DNA of 41,972 nucleotides from Bacteroidota bacterium (GTDB lineage Bacteria; Bacteroidota; Bacteroidia; 2-12-FULL-35-15). The translations under genes and the position numbers were made by a program. The notes below the pieces were generated by a model. That model was not told the origin of the DNA and searched no databases. It saw only the letters and a list, made by a program, of their open reading frames with translations. Positions 33,976-41,812 of the stretch are shown here, one piece after another (the stretch's first letter is position 1; each line of letters begins with the position of its first letter). The stretch spans positions 1-41,972 of the forward strand of contig CANCPZ010000004.1 in NCBI GenBank assembly GCA_947380175.1. The letters are read 5' to 3'.

Positions 33976-34302
33976 TTAAACCCCAAAACTTTCACCACAA
34001 CCACAAGTACGAGCAGCGTTTGGATTATTAAACACAAACCCTTTACCATTAAGACCTCCGGTATAATCAAGCTCTGTACCTATTAAATACAAAAAACTTT
34101 TTTTATCCACGGCAATCTTAATTCCTTTGTCTTCAAAAACCTGATCACCTTCCAAAATTTGGTTATCAAATTCTAATTTGTAGGAAAGCCCTGAACACCC
34201 ACCACCATCAACACCTACACGAATAAATGTGCCTTCGGGACGATTTTCGTTTTTTATTAAATTTAACGCGTGTTGTTTTGCATTTTCGGAAACTGTTATC
34301 AT
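33976..34302 (-). CDS. sufA: A-type Fe-S carrier (SufA/IscA/ErpA family)
   Basis: A 108-residue carrier that receives clusters from SufBCD and passes them to target enzymes such as IspG. The three conserved ligands are Cys36 (GGCSG), Cys100 and Cys102 (CGCGESFGV). First gene of sufA-sufB-sufC-sufD, so its upstream region controls the operon. The gene name follows context; sequence alone cannot separate SufA from ErpA. The start ATG at 34302 follows a leader of about 60 bases containing the 19-bp operator candidate. Confidence 0.93.
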   Translation of the reverse strand: MITVSENAKQHALNLIKNENRPEGTFIRVGVDGGGCSGLSYKLEFDNQILEGDQVFEDKGIKIAVDKKSFLYLIGTELDYTGGLNGKGFVFNNPNAARTCGCGESFGV

Positions 34303-34343
34303 TCTATTATGTATTTAAATCAAGTAGTTTGCTTCTTATTCTT

Positions 34344-34362
34344 ATTTAGATTGAATCTAAAT
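34344..34362. promoter_or_regulatory. 19-bp palindromic operator candidate of the suf operon
   Basis: ATTTAGATTGAATCTAAAT is a perfect dyad with 8-bp arms, 3-base spacing and a central G at 34353. It begins where transcription is predicted to start (about 34362) and covers the first 19 bases of the leader, a classic repressor position. The same layout recurs at 17027-17045. The arms loosely recall metal-responsive DtxR/MntR-type sites; an Rrf2-type (IscR/SufR) regulator is also possible. The regulator is not in the window. Confidence 0.6.
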
Positions 34363-34368
34363 CGAATA

Positions 34369-34399
34369 CAAACTTACCTAAAGTTAGCTGTTTTTGCAA
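34369..34399 (-). promoter_or_regulatory. Promoter of the suf operon
   Basis: On the minus strand TTG (34399-34397) is followed after 20 bases by TAAGTTTG (34376-34369), a full TAnnTTTG -7 element. Both boxes and spacing fit Bacteroidota promoters, making this one of the best in the window. The 34344-34362 operator lies immediately downstream. Confidence 0.6.
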
Positions 34400-34458
34400 G
34401 TAAATTGGCGCTCATTTTATGAATAAAATTATAGCTTCGATAAAACTACAAAAAAAAT

Positions 34459-34466
34459 TATCTTTG
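34459..34466 (+). promoter_or_regulatory. Putative -7 element of the glycosyltransferase pair
   Basis: TATCTTTG is a full TAnnTTTG match, 28 bases before the ATG at 34495. It is divergent from the suf promoter about 70-90 bases away. Confidence 0.45.
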
Positions 34467-34494
34467 GAAATAAATTTCAACTAAGACTATACTA

Positions 34495-35229
34495 ATGTTT
34501 TACTATAAAAAATGGGCAATTGTAGTTCCGATGGCCAACGAGGAAGAAGATTTTAAGCCTTTTATAGAGATGCTTAATTTTGTTATTAACGAATTAAATC
34601 CAGGGAACGTATATTTTGTCATTGATAAAGCTTCGAATGATCGAACACTTAATTTATGTCAGGAATTATCCGCTAAAGATCCTCGATACATCACTGTTTG
34701 GGCTCCCGAAAATCGCAATGTGGTTGATGCGTATGTTAAAGGATTAAAAGTTGCATACGAAGCTGGTCACGAAATAATTATTGAAATGGATGCAGGTCTT
34801 TCACATGACCCACGTGCAATACCAATGTTTTTGCGTGTTTTAAACGAAGGGAACGAATGTGCATTTGGAAGTAGATTTATTAATGGTGGTTCGATGGGCG
34901 ATTCGCCTTTTAAACGAAAATTGTTATCTAAAACAGGAACTGTATTAGCAAACGTCTTATTAGGTACCACTTTACTTGATATGACATCAGGATACCAGGG
35001 GTTTCATCGCGATATTGTAGCAAAAATAATTGCTCACAATTTTAAATCGAAGGCCCATTTTTATCAAACGGAATTGCGTTATTTGCTTCGTAAACGGAGA
35101 ATTTTTGAAGTGCCAATACATTATCAAGCTCCATCACCAAGGGTTTCGAAAAATGCAATTAAAAACGCATACCAAACTTTATTTTATTATTTTTTTCAAC
35201 GATTAATAGGTAACAAACCAACATTATAA
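34495..35229 (+). CDS. Family 2 glycosyltransferase (DPM1-like)
   Basis: A 244-residue GT-A fold enzyme related to dolichol/polyprenol-phosphate sugar transferases. Recognisable blocks are AIVVPMANEEEDF at the start, VIDKASNDRT (nucleotide binding), EMDAGLSHDP (position of the metal-binding DxD, here with Gly where DPM1 has Asp), GSRFINGGS and LDMTSGYQGFHRDI. There is no C-terminal membrane domain, so it would act in the cytoplasm or at the inner face. Donor and acceptor sugars cannot be read. It is translated 6 bases before a STELLO-family gene, so the two probably function together. Confidence 0.85.
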   Translation: MFYYKKWAIVVPMANEEEDFKPFIEMLNFVINELNPGNVYFVIDKASNDRTLNLCQELSAKDPRYITVWAPENRNVVDAYVKGLKVAYEAGHEIIIEMDAGLSHDPRAIPMFLRVLNEGNECAFGSRFINGGSMGDSPFKRKLLSKTGTVLANVLLGTTLLDMTSGYQGFHRDIVAKIIAHNFKSKAHFYQTELRYLLRKRRIFEVPIHYQAPSPRVSKNAIKNAYQTLFYYFFQRLIGNKPTL

Positions 35230-35235
35230 ATTTAT

Positions 35236-36240
35236 ATGTCCAAATCACTAATTATTACATCTATTGCAAACGATAAGCACCCTATTTTAAAAACTTTTTC
35301 TGAGGAGTGTAAATCTAACAATGTATCTTTTATTGTTATTGGTGACACAAAATCTCCAAACGAATTTAACTTGGAAGGGTGCGATTTTTGGAGTATTGAA
35401 CGTCAATTAACATTACCTTTTCAATTAGCTAAAATTTTACCAACCCGCCACTACGCTCGAAAAAATTTAGGTTATTTATTAGCTATTAAAAATGGCTGTA
35501 CCGAGTTGCTTGAAACAGATGATGACAATATTCCTAACAAAGAATTTTGGAATAAAAAAGAGCGAGAAGTGATGAGTAGCAATTTCGAAAATTCAGGTTG
35601 GGTAAATGTATATCATTATTTTACAAAACATAAAATTTGGCCCCGAGGCTTCCCTTTGGAAGAATTACAAAACGAACAAATCGATATCAATACGTTAAAG
35701 CAAACAAAAACTGATTGTCCTATTCAACAAGGATTAGCAGATGAAAACCCAGATGTGGATGCGGTGTACCGATTAACATATCCGTTACCAATTAATTTTG
35801 AAATAGAAGCAAAATTATCCTTAGGAAAAAATGCCTGGAGCCCATTTAACAGCCAAAATACATATTGGTTTAAAGATGCTTTTATGTTGATGTACTTGCC
35901 ATCGTATTGTAGTTTTAGGATGACAGATATTTGGAGAAGCTATGTGGCACAACGTATTGCTTGGGAATGTGGTTGGAGTATATTATATCACGAACCAACT
36001 GTTTGGCAACAACGAAACGAACATAATTTAATGAAAGATTTTGAAGATGAAATTTCTGGATATACCAATAATTTGAATATCTGTAAAGAGTTACAAAATC
36101 TGGCATTGAAAAAAAGCAAAGCAAATATTGCGGAAAATCTAATTACATGTTATCAAAAATTAATTGATCTTAATTTAGTTGGAAAAGAAGAAATGACATT
36201 GCTAAAAGCTTGGATTAAGGATATTTCAGCGCTTTTATAA
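35236..36240 (+). CDS. STELLO/DUF288-family glycosyltransferase-like protein
   Basis: A 334-residue protein without signal or membrane segments. I recognise the DUF288 (STELLO) family, known from plant Golgi proteins and nematodes, with bacterial members. Features include SLIITSIANDKHPILKTF at the start, the ARKNLGYLLAIKNG motif and an acidic TDDDN (94-98), a probable metal/nucleotide-sugar DxD site. These are followed by WPRGFPLEEL, LTYPLPINFE and FRMTDIWRSYVAQRIAWECGW. The fold is GT-A-like, related to reversibly glycosylated polypeptides. No bacterial function is established to my knowledge. The gap of 6 bases to the upstream GT2 suggests a shared operon. Confidence is high for the family, low for any activity. 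Confidence 0.68.
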   Translation: MSKSLIITSIANDKHPILKTFSEECKSNNVSFIVIGDTKSPNEFNLEGCDFWSIERQLTLPFQLAKILPTRHYARKNLGYLLAIKNGCTELLETDDDNIPNKEFWNKKEREVMSSNFENSGWVNVYHYFTKHKIWPRGFPLEELQNEQIDINTLKQTKTDCPIQQGLADENPDVDAVYRLTYPLPINFEIEAKLSLGKNAWSPFNSQNTYWFKDAFMLMYLPSYCSFRMTDIWRSYVAQRIAWECGWSILYHEPTVWQQRNEHNLMKDFEDEISGYTNNLNICKELQNLALKKSKANIAENLITCYQKLIDLNLVGKEEMTLLKAWIKDISALL

Positions 36241-36251
36241 TATCATTAAAC

Positions 36252-36272
36252 AATAATATCAATGATATTATT
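36252..36272. repeat. Dyad upstream of rpoN
   Basis: AATAATATC-AAT-GATATTATT is a perfect 9-bp inverted repeat with a 3-base centre. It lies 12 bases after the STELLO stop and 28 bases before the rpoN -7 element. ATATCATT at 36240-36247 gives another arm that can pair with AATGATAT. It may be an operator near the rpoN -33 region or a weak AT-rich terminator. Confidence 0.5.
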
Positions 36273-36299
36273 CATCAAATATTAGGGATAAATATTTGT

Positions 36300-36307
36300 T
36301 ATTTTTG
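36300..36307 (+). promoter_or_regulatory. Putative -7 element of rpoN
   Basis: TATTTTTG is a full TAnnTTTG match, 17 bases before the rpoN ATG at 36324. Confidence 0.42.
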
Positions 36308-36323
36308 TAAAAAAATCGCTTTT

Positions 36324-37781
36324 ATGTTAAGGCAAGTACAATCACAAAAATTACTTTCGAAACTTTCACCACAACAAATTCAGTTAATGAAATTGTTGCA
36401 ACTACCTACCATTGCTTTAGAACAACGCATTAAAGAAGAAATGGAAATCAATCCTGCTTTGGAAGAAGGCGTAAATACAGATGAAGAAACGAACAACGAT
36501 ATAGAAGATGAAAATTACGATGATGCTCCAAAAGAAGACGATAACCAACGCGATGATTTTACTATCAGCGATTATATGGATGAAGATGAGGGCGCGTCAT
36601 ATAAGTTAAAAGCCAACAATATCAGTCCCGACGAGGAACGAAAAGAAATTCCTTTTTCTGTTGGAGTTACATTTCAGGATGTACTAGAGAGCCAATTAGG
36701 GATGAAAGAATTGACTGATCACGAATACCTTGTTGCGAGTTATCTTATTGGCACCTTAGATGACGATGGTTATTTACGTAGAGATTTAGCTTCGATTGTA
36801 GATGATATAGCATTTTCACAAAACATAGAAACGAATGAAGAGGAGCTAAATAAGTTATTACGTGTAATTCAAGAGTTTGATCCTGCAGGCGTTGGTGCGA
36901 GAGATTTACAAGAATGTTTGTTAATTCAGCTGAAACGAAAAGATGTTCAAACAATGATCGTTGAACTTGCTACAGAAGTTGTAGAAAAGCAAATGGATGA
37001 GTTTTCAAAAAAACATTACGATAAGATTTCGAAAAAGTTAGAAATTGACGATGAGCTTTTAAAAGAGGTGATTCAGGAAATTTTAAAATTAAATCCGCGG
37101 CCTGGTAATTCCATGTCCGATGGACAAAAAAGCCAACAACAAGTAATTGCCGATTTTAGCATTACCAATGAAGATGGCGAATTAATACTTACGCTGAACT
37201 CTCGCAATTTACCAGATTTAAAGGTTAGCAAGGAGTATGTAAAAATGCAAGAAGAGTATTCAAAGGATAAAAAGAAGGAAAGTAAAGAAGCGTCTACCTT
37301 TTTAAAACAAAAAGTTGAAGGAGCAAAATGGTTTATAGATGCATTAGAGCAAAGAAGTTATACCTTACTTTACACCATGAATGCTATTATGGAGTATCAG
37401 CGTGAATATTTTTTAGAGGGAGATGAAACCTTATTAAAACCAATGATTTTAAAAGATATTGCTGAAAGAATAAATTTAGATATTTCAACCGTTTCACGGG
37501 TTTCAAATAGCAAATATGTTCAAACACCATTTGGTACTTTTTTAATAAAAAACTTTTTTAGTGAGTCGCTTTCTACCGATAGCGGTGAAGAGGTTTCGAC
37601 ACGTGAAGTAAAAAAAATATTAACAGATTGTATTGCTACCGAAAGTAAAAAAAAGCCGTTAACAGACGATAAACTAAAAAAGGTGCTCAACGAAAAAGGT
37701 TACAACATAGCACGAAGAACAATAGCTAAATATCGCGAACAACTTGACATTCCGGTTGCACGATTAAGAAAAGAATTGTAA
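36324..37781 (+). CDS. rpoN: RNA polymerase sigma-54 factor
   Basis: Sigma-54 directs RNA polymerase to -24/-12 promoters and needs an AAA+ activator. Region I is Gln/Leu rich (SPQQIQLMKLLQLPTIALEQRI, 1-45); region II is strongly acidic (about 46-95); the core-binding region spans about 105-300 (FDPAGVGARDLQECLLIQL, NPRPG). The HTH block includes DISTVSRVSNSKYVQTPFGTF, and the RpoN box ARRTIAKYRE is at 463-472. The length of 485 residues is normal. Its stop codon is followed immediately by the ATG of the next gene, so the two are translationally linked. No sigma-54 activator gene is in the window. Confidence 0.97.
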   Translation: MLRQVQSQKLLSKLSPQQIQLMKLLQLPTIALEQRIKEEMEINPALEEGVNTDEETNNDIEDENYDDAPKEDDNQRDDFTISDYMDEDEGASYKLKANNISPDEERKEIPFSVGVTFQDVLESQLGMKELTDHEYLVASYLIGTLDDDGYLRRDLASIVDDIAFSQNIETNEEELNKLLRVIQEFDPAGVGARDLQECLLIQLKRKDVQTMIVELATEVVEKQMDEFSKKHYDKISKKLEIDDELLKEVIQEILKLNPRPGNSMSDGQKSQQQVIADFSITNEDGELILTLNSRNLPDLKVSKEYVKMQEEYSKDKKKESKEASTFLKQKVEGAKWFIDALEQRSYTLLYTMNAIMEYQREYFLEGDETLLKPMILKDIAERINLDISTVSRVSNSKYVQTPFGTFLIKNFFSESLSTDSGEEVSTREVKKILTDCIATESKKKPLTDDKLKKVLNEKGYNIARRTIAKYREQLDIPVARLRKEL

Positions 37782-38429
37782 ATGGATACCGCAATCAGTA
37801 ATTCAACATTAGGTGCAATTGAGCTTAAGTTAGCAAAAATTATCTCCATTATTTTTCACCCTTTGTTAATGCCAACATATGGCTTCCTAATTATTTTATA
37901 TACCAAAAATTATTTTTCAACTTTTACACCAACCAATTTAAAACTAGTAATACTAAGCGTAACTTTTATTTTCACATTTGTTCTTCCTGCTATCAATGCA
38001 CTTATTTTACTGAAGATGGGACGTATTAAAAGTTTGGAGATGAAAACAAATAATGAACGTATAACACCTTATGGAAGTGCAACAGTATATTATTTTGCTT
38101 TGTATTATTTATTTTACAATGCTGGCTTTCCAAGTGTTTTTAAGGTTGTTGTTTTAGGTGCTGCAATTTCTATATTAATTATTTTAGTGATAAATTTTAA
38201 ATGGAAAATTAGTGCGCATACAGCTGGCATTGGTGGCATTGCAGGTGCTATTACAGGCTTAATTTATAGACTACAAATAGATGTTCATTTTATTTTAATG
38301 CTTGTGTTATTTATTGCAGGTATTGTTGGATATGCACGTTTAAAATTAAATGCTCACACACCATCGCAAATATATTTAGGTTTTTTTTTAGGGCTTTCTG
38401 TTGAGTTATTACTGATGATTTTTTATTGA
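37782..38429 (+). CDS. PAP2-like integral membrane protein
   Basis: A 215-residue protein with about six hydrophobic segments. It resembles the PAP2 phosphatase superfamily: KTNNERITP fits the first motif (Lys...Arg-x-x-Pro), SAHTAG stands where PSGH is usual, and RLKLNAHTPSQ fits the third motif (Arg-x5-His-x3-Asp) with Gln replacing the Asp that activates the catalytic His. The histidines and arginines are kept, so it could be a phosphatase with altered chemistry or a lipid-binding relative. The ATG directly abuts the rpoN stop, with no gap. Four bases later comes xdhC. Confidence 0.7.
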   Translation: MDTAISNSTLGAIELKLAKIISIIFHPLLMPTYGFLIILYTKNYFSTFTPTNLKLVILSVTFIFTFVLPAINALILLKMGRIKSLEMKTNNERITPYGSATVYYFALYYLFYNAGFPSVFKVVVLGAAISILIILVINFKWKISAHTAGIGGIAGAITGLIYRLQIDVHFILMLVLFIAGIVGYARLKLNAHTPSQIYLGFFLGLSVELLLMIFY

Positions 38430-38433
38430 TACC

Positions 38434-39195
38434 ATGAGCAGCATCTACCCTAAAATAATTAATGTAGAAAATGGAAATACAAAGGCTGCTTTGGTTACTA
38501 TTATTGCTACTAAGGGTTCTGTTCCCCGTAAATCGGGTTCAAAAATGCTGGTATATCAAAATGGTAAAATAGAAGGATCTGTCGGAGGTGGTGCTCTCGA
38601 AAAAAAAGTAATCTCTCAAGCTTTAGATGTTTTAAAAAATAACGCATCGCAAATTGTAACACATAATTTGGTGAGTGAACTTGCCATGTGTTGTGGTGGT
38701 ATCGTTGAACTTTTTATTGAACCTATTATGAATAGAAAAAAAGTATACATTTTTGGTGCAGGTCACATCGGAAAAGCATTAGCCAAATTTGCTATCGACC
38801 TTGATTTTAATGTTACTTTGATTGATGAACGATGTGATTCTTTTGAAGGATTTGAAATCCCAGAATGTGTTTTAATTAATAACCATCACGCTACAGCTGT
38901 TGATGAACTATGTTTTGACGAAAACACCTTTGTTGTAATACTTACACACAATCACGCGTACGATAGAGAAATACTTGCACTGACATCTGTAAAACCTCAC
39001 AAATATATTGGAATGGTTGGTAGCGATCGCAAAGTGTTAATCGCTAAAAAAAATATCATTGCATCTAATATTCTTACCGAAAAAGAACTTGAACGCATTG
39101 ATATGCCAATAGGTTTAAATATTGAAGCTATTACACCTCAGGAAATTGCAATTAGTATTTTGGCAAAACTGATTGAGATAAGAAATAAAAAATAG
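38434..39195 (+). CDS. xdhC: XdhC/CoxI-family molybdenum cofactor maturation protein
   Basis: XdhC binds molybdenum cofactor, promotes its sulfuration and inserts it into xanthine dehydrogenase. The 253-residue protein has the N-terminal XdhC domain (TIIATKGSVPRKSGSKMLVY...GSVGGGALEKK, and AMCCGGIVELFIEPI with the conserved Cys pair) and a C-terminal Rossmann domain (VYIFGAGHIGKALAKFA, then MVGSDRKVLIAKKN). It starts 4 bases after the PAP2-like gene and is 72 bases before xdhA, which supports the assignment. Confidence 0.93.
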   Translation: MSSIYPKIINVENGNTKAALVTIIATKGSVPRKSGSKMLVYQNGKIEGSVGGGALEKKVISQALDVLKNNASQIVTHNLVSELAMCCGGIVELFIEPIMNRKKVYIFGAGHIGKALAKFAIDLDFNVTLIDERCDSFEGFEIPECVLINNHHATAVDELCFDENTFVVILTHNHAYDREILALTSVKPHKYIGMVGSDRKVLIAKKNIIASNILTEKELERIDMPIGLNIEAITPQEIAISILAKLIEIRNKK

Positions 39196-39267
39196 TTTAA
39201 TATTTACCTGAAGCGATTTTTTGTTTAATTTCAGTATTATTTAGTTTACCCAAATTTTATTCGGATT

Positions 39268-40719
39268 ATGCTACAAACAATATCATTTGTTTTAGACGGA
39301 AAAATAGAGACTATTGATTTTAGTAAAAACTATAATCCTACTACTACCGTATTAAATTATTTACGAAGCATGCCTACTCATAAAGGTGTTAAGGAGGGTT
39401 GTGCCGAAGGCGATTGTGGAGCTTGCACCATTGTTGTTGGCGAATTAACACACGATGATAAAATTCGATATAAAGCAATTGATTCGTGTTTGCTTTTTTT
39501 GCCGATGATACATGGTAAACAATTAATAACCGTCGAGAATTTATCAAGGACAAAAGGTGTTGCTGATATTTTGCATCCGGTTCAAAAAGCAATGGTTGAT
39601 TGCAATGGAAGTCAATGTGGATATTGCACACCCGGAATTATTATGTCAATGTTTTCACTTTATAAAAATGAAAATAATCCTACCAAAGAAACAATTGAAG
39701 ATGCTCTAACAGGAAATCTTTGCCGCTGTACCGGTTACAAACCAATTATTGAAGCAACAACTAAGTCGTGCATAAATAATGGTGTAGACCAATTTACAGA
39801 TGATGAAAAAAACATGGTGGAATTATTATTGCAAATTAAAAAAGCAAGCAAATCAATTGAAATACAGAGCGGAAAACAAACTTATTTTCAACCAAAAACA
39901 AAAGCCGAAGCATTACAATTAAGAAGCGAAAAACCTAATTCAATAATAATAAATGGTGCTACCGATGTGGCTTTGCGAGTTACTAAACGGCATGAACTAT
40001 TGGAAGAAATAATTGATTTATCAAATATTGATGAATTAAAAAAATGTGTTAAAACGGAATATCACATTAAGTTTGGATCGGGAATGACTTTAGAAAATGT
40101 GAAAAGTATTGCGAAAGAGGAATTACCTGCACTGTATGAAACACTTGCAGTGTTTGGCTCAAAGCAAATTAGAAGCTTAGCAACTTTTGGTGGAAACATT
40201 GGTTCTGGCTCTCCTATTGGCGACACATTGCCAACATTAATGGCATATAATGCTGAAGTAAAATTACAAAGCATTGATGGGGAACGCAGAATAAATATGA
40301 ATAATTATATTTTAGCATATCGTAAAACAGAGCGTCAGCAAAACGAAATTATTACTAAAATTATAATTCCAAAGCCCTCACCAAAAACAATTGTAAAATT
40401 CTATAAAGTATCTAAGCGCAAAGACCTTGATATTTCGACAGTAAGTGGAGGGTTTAGTATTACATTAAATAATAATATTGTTGAGGCAATAACACTTGCA
40501 TATGGTGGCATGGCGGCTGTTACAAAACGAGCTGAAAAAGCAGAAAAACATTTAGTTGGAAAAACCTGGGATAGAATTTTTGTTGAACAAGCTATGGAAA
40601 CGATAGCAGATGATTTTACACCTATCTCAGATGCTAGATCTGGAGCTGAATTTAGAGCTATTGTAGCACAAAATTTGTTACTAAAATTTTGGAGCGAAAC
40701 AACCAAAATGGAAATTTAG
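39268..40719 (+). CDS. xdhA: Xanthine dehydrogenase small subunit (2Fe-2S and FAD domains)
   Basis: Carries electrons from the molybdenum subunit to NAD. The first 2Fe-2S site is EGCAEGDCGAC (Cys45, Cys50, Cys53, with Cys74); the second is QCGYC and LCRC (Cys117, Cys120, Cys152, Cys154). The FAD-binding domain (about 185-365) includes INGATDVALR and FGGNIGSGSPIGDTLPTLMA, and a C-terminal flavoprotein domain completes the 483 residues. The layout matches bacterial XdhA. The catalytic subunit XdhB is not next to it: after 43 bases comes pheS on the other strand. Confidence 0.94.
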   Translation: MLQTISFVLDGKIETIDFSKNYNPTTTVLNYLRSMPTHKGVKEGCAEGDCGACTIVVGELTHDDKIRYKAIDSCLLFLPMIHGKQLITVENLSRTKGVADILHPVQKAMVDCNGSQCGYCTPGIIMSMFSLYKNENNPTKETIEDALTGNLCRCTGYKPIIEATTKSCINNGVDQFTDDEKNMVELLLQIKKASKSIEIQSGKQTYFQPKTKAEALQLRSEKPNSIIINGATDVALRVTKRHELLEEIIDLSNIDELKKCVKTEYHIKFGSGMTLENVKSIAKEELPALYETLAVFGSKQIRSLATFGGNIGSGSPIGDTLPTLMAYNAEVKLQSIDGERRINMNNYILAYRKTERQQNEIITKIIIPKPSPKTIVKFYKVSKRKDLDISTVSGGFSITLNNNIVEAITLAYGGMAAVTKRAEKAEKHLVGKTWDRIFVEQAMETIADDFTPISDARSGAEFRAIVAQNLLLKFWSETTKMEI

Positions 40720-40733
40720 ATTTTTACCTTTCC

Positions 40734-40770
40734 TATTGTAAAAAATATTTTTACAGTGTTTTTTACAATA
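40734..40770. terminator. Bidirectional terminator between xdhA and pheS
   Basis: TATTGTAAAAAA (40734-40745) pairs perfectly with TTTTTTACAATA (40759-40770) around a 13-base loop. The stem includes the pheS stop codon (40763-40765). A and T tracts on both sides suit termination of both converging genes. Confidence 0.65.
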
Positions 40771-41785
40771 CCGATTTAAATTGCTTTAAAAAACGTACAT
40801 CGTTTTCAAAAAATAAACGAAGGTCTTTTACTTGGTATTTTAACATAGCAATGCGTTCAATGCCCATTCCAAAAGCAAAGCCACTGTATTGTTTACTATC
40901 TATTTTGCAATTATCAAGAACAGCAGGATCTACCATTCCACAACCTAAAATCTCTACCCAACCAGCACCTTTGCAAATGTTGCAACCATTGCCTTTGCAA
41001 AACGGACAAGAGATATCCATCTCGGCACTTATTTCGGTGAAAGGGAAAAACGATGGACGTAAACGTATTTTCGTTTCTTCGCCAAACATTTCTTTTGAGA
41101 AATATAAGAGCGTTTGTTTTAAATCTGCGAAAGAAACTTTTTTATCAATATACAAACCCTCTACCTGATGGAATTGGCAGTGTGCACGAGCTGAAATAGC
41201 CTCGTTACGATATACTCTGCCAGGTGAAATTGTGCGAATAGGAGGTTTGCTGTTTTCCATTATATGAACTTGAACAGATGATGTTTGTGTGCGCAATAAA
41301 ATGTCTGGATTTTCACTAATAAAAAAGGTATCCTGCATATCCCTTGCCGGATGATCTTCAGGCGTGTTCAGCGCAGTAAAGTTGTGCCAGTCGTCTTCTA
41401 TTTCTGGTCCTTCCGAAACTGTAAATCCAATACGAGAAAATATTTCTACCATTTGATTTCTAACTAGCGATAACGGATGGCGAGATCCCGCAGCCAACGT
41501 TTCGGAGGGTAAGGTTAAATCATGGGATGTTTTTTTTGTATCCTCTTCGTCTTCAAATTTTTCTTTTAATTCAATTATTTTATCCTGCGCTTTATTTTTA
41601 AGTTCATTTAATTTTTGTCCTATTTCCTTACGTAATTCAGGAGAAACGGTTTTAAATTCCTCGAATAGTTCGGTAACTTTTCCTTTTTTACTTATTATTT
41701 TTATTCGAAATTCTTCAACATGCTCTTTGCTTTCGGCAACAAAGCTTTCTATTTCTTTTAATAATTCTTCTATTTTACTTTTCAT
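40763..41785 (-). CDS. pheS: Phenylalanyl-tRNA synthetase alpha subunit
   Basis: Forms the alpha2beta2 enzyme that charges tRNA-Phe. The N-terminal coiled-coil arm (about 1-90, KIEELLKEIESFVAESKEHVEEF) is followed by the class II catalytic domain. HPLSLVRNQMVEIFSRIGF contains motif 1, FHQVEGLYIDKKVSF is motif 2 and GFAFGMGIERIAMLKY is motif 3. Phe-binding segments TQTSSVQVH and GCGMVDPAVL are present. A length of 340 residues is typical. pheT is not beside it, as is common in Bacteroidota, where the subunits are often separate. The stop lies inside a shared terminator. Confidence 0.97.
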   Translation of the reverse strand: MKSKIEELLKEIESFVAESKEHVEEFRIKIISKKGKVTELFEEFKTVSPELRKEIGQKLNELKNKAQDKIIELKEKFEDEEDTKKTSHDLTLPSETLAAGSRHPLSLVRNQMVEIFSRIGFTVSEGPEIEDDWHNFTALNTPEDHPARDMQDTFFISENPDILLRTQTSSVQVHIMENSKPPIRTISPGRVYRNEAISARAHCQFHQVEGLYIDKKVSFADLKQTLLYFSKEMFGEETKIRLRPSFFPFTEISAEMDISCPFCKGNGCNICKGAGWVEILGCGMVDPAVLDNCKIDSKQYSGFAFGMGIERIAMLKYQVKDLRLFFENDVRFLKQFKSVL

Positions 41786-41804
41786 TATTTTGAACTAATT
41801 TTTA

Positions 41805-41812
41805 CAAAGATA
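41805..41812 (-). promoter_or_regulatory. Putative -7 element of pheS
   Basis: On the minus strand this reads TATCTTTG, a full TAnnTTTG match, 20 bases before the ATG at 41785. No clear -33 TTTG was found. The remaining bases to 41972 are AT-rich, with no gene or T-box-like structure recognised. Confidence 0.45.

Noticed and set aside
40689-41168. 159-residue plus-strand ORF over the end of pheS
   Set aside because: It overlaps the catalytic domain of pheS and the terminator, and its protein has no recognisable features.
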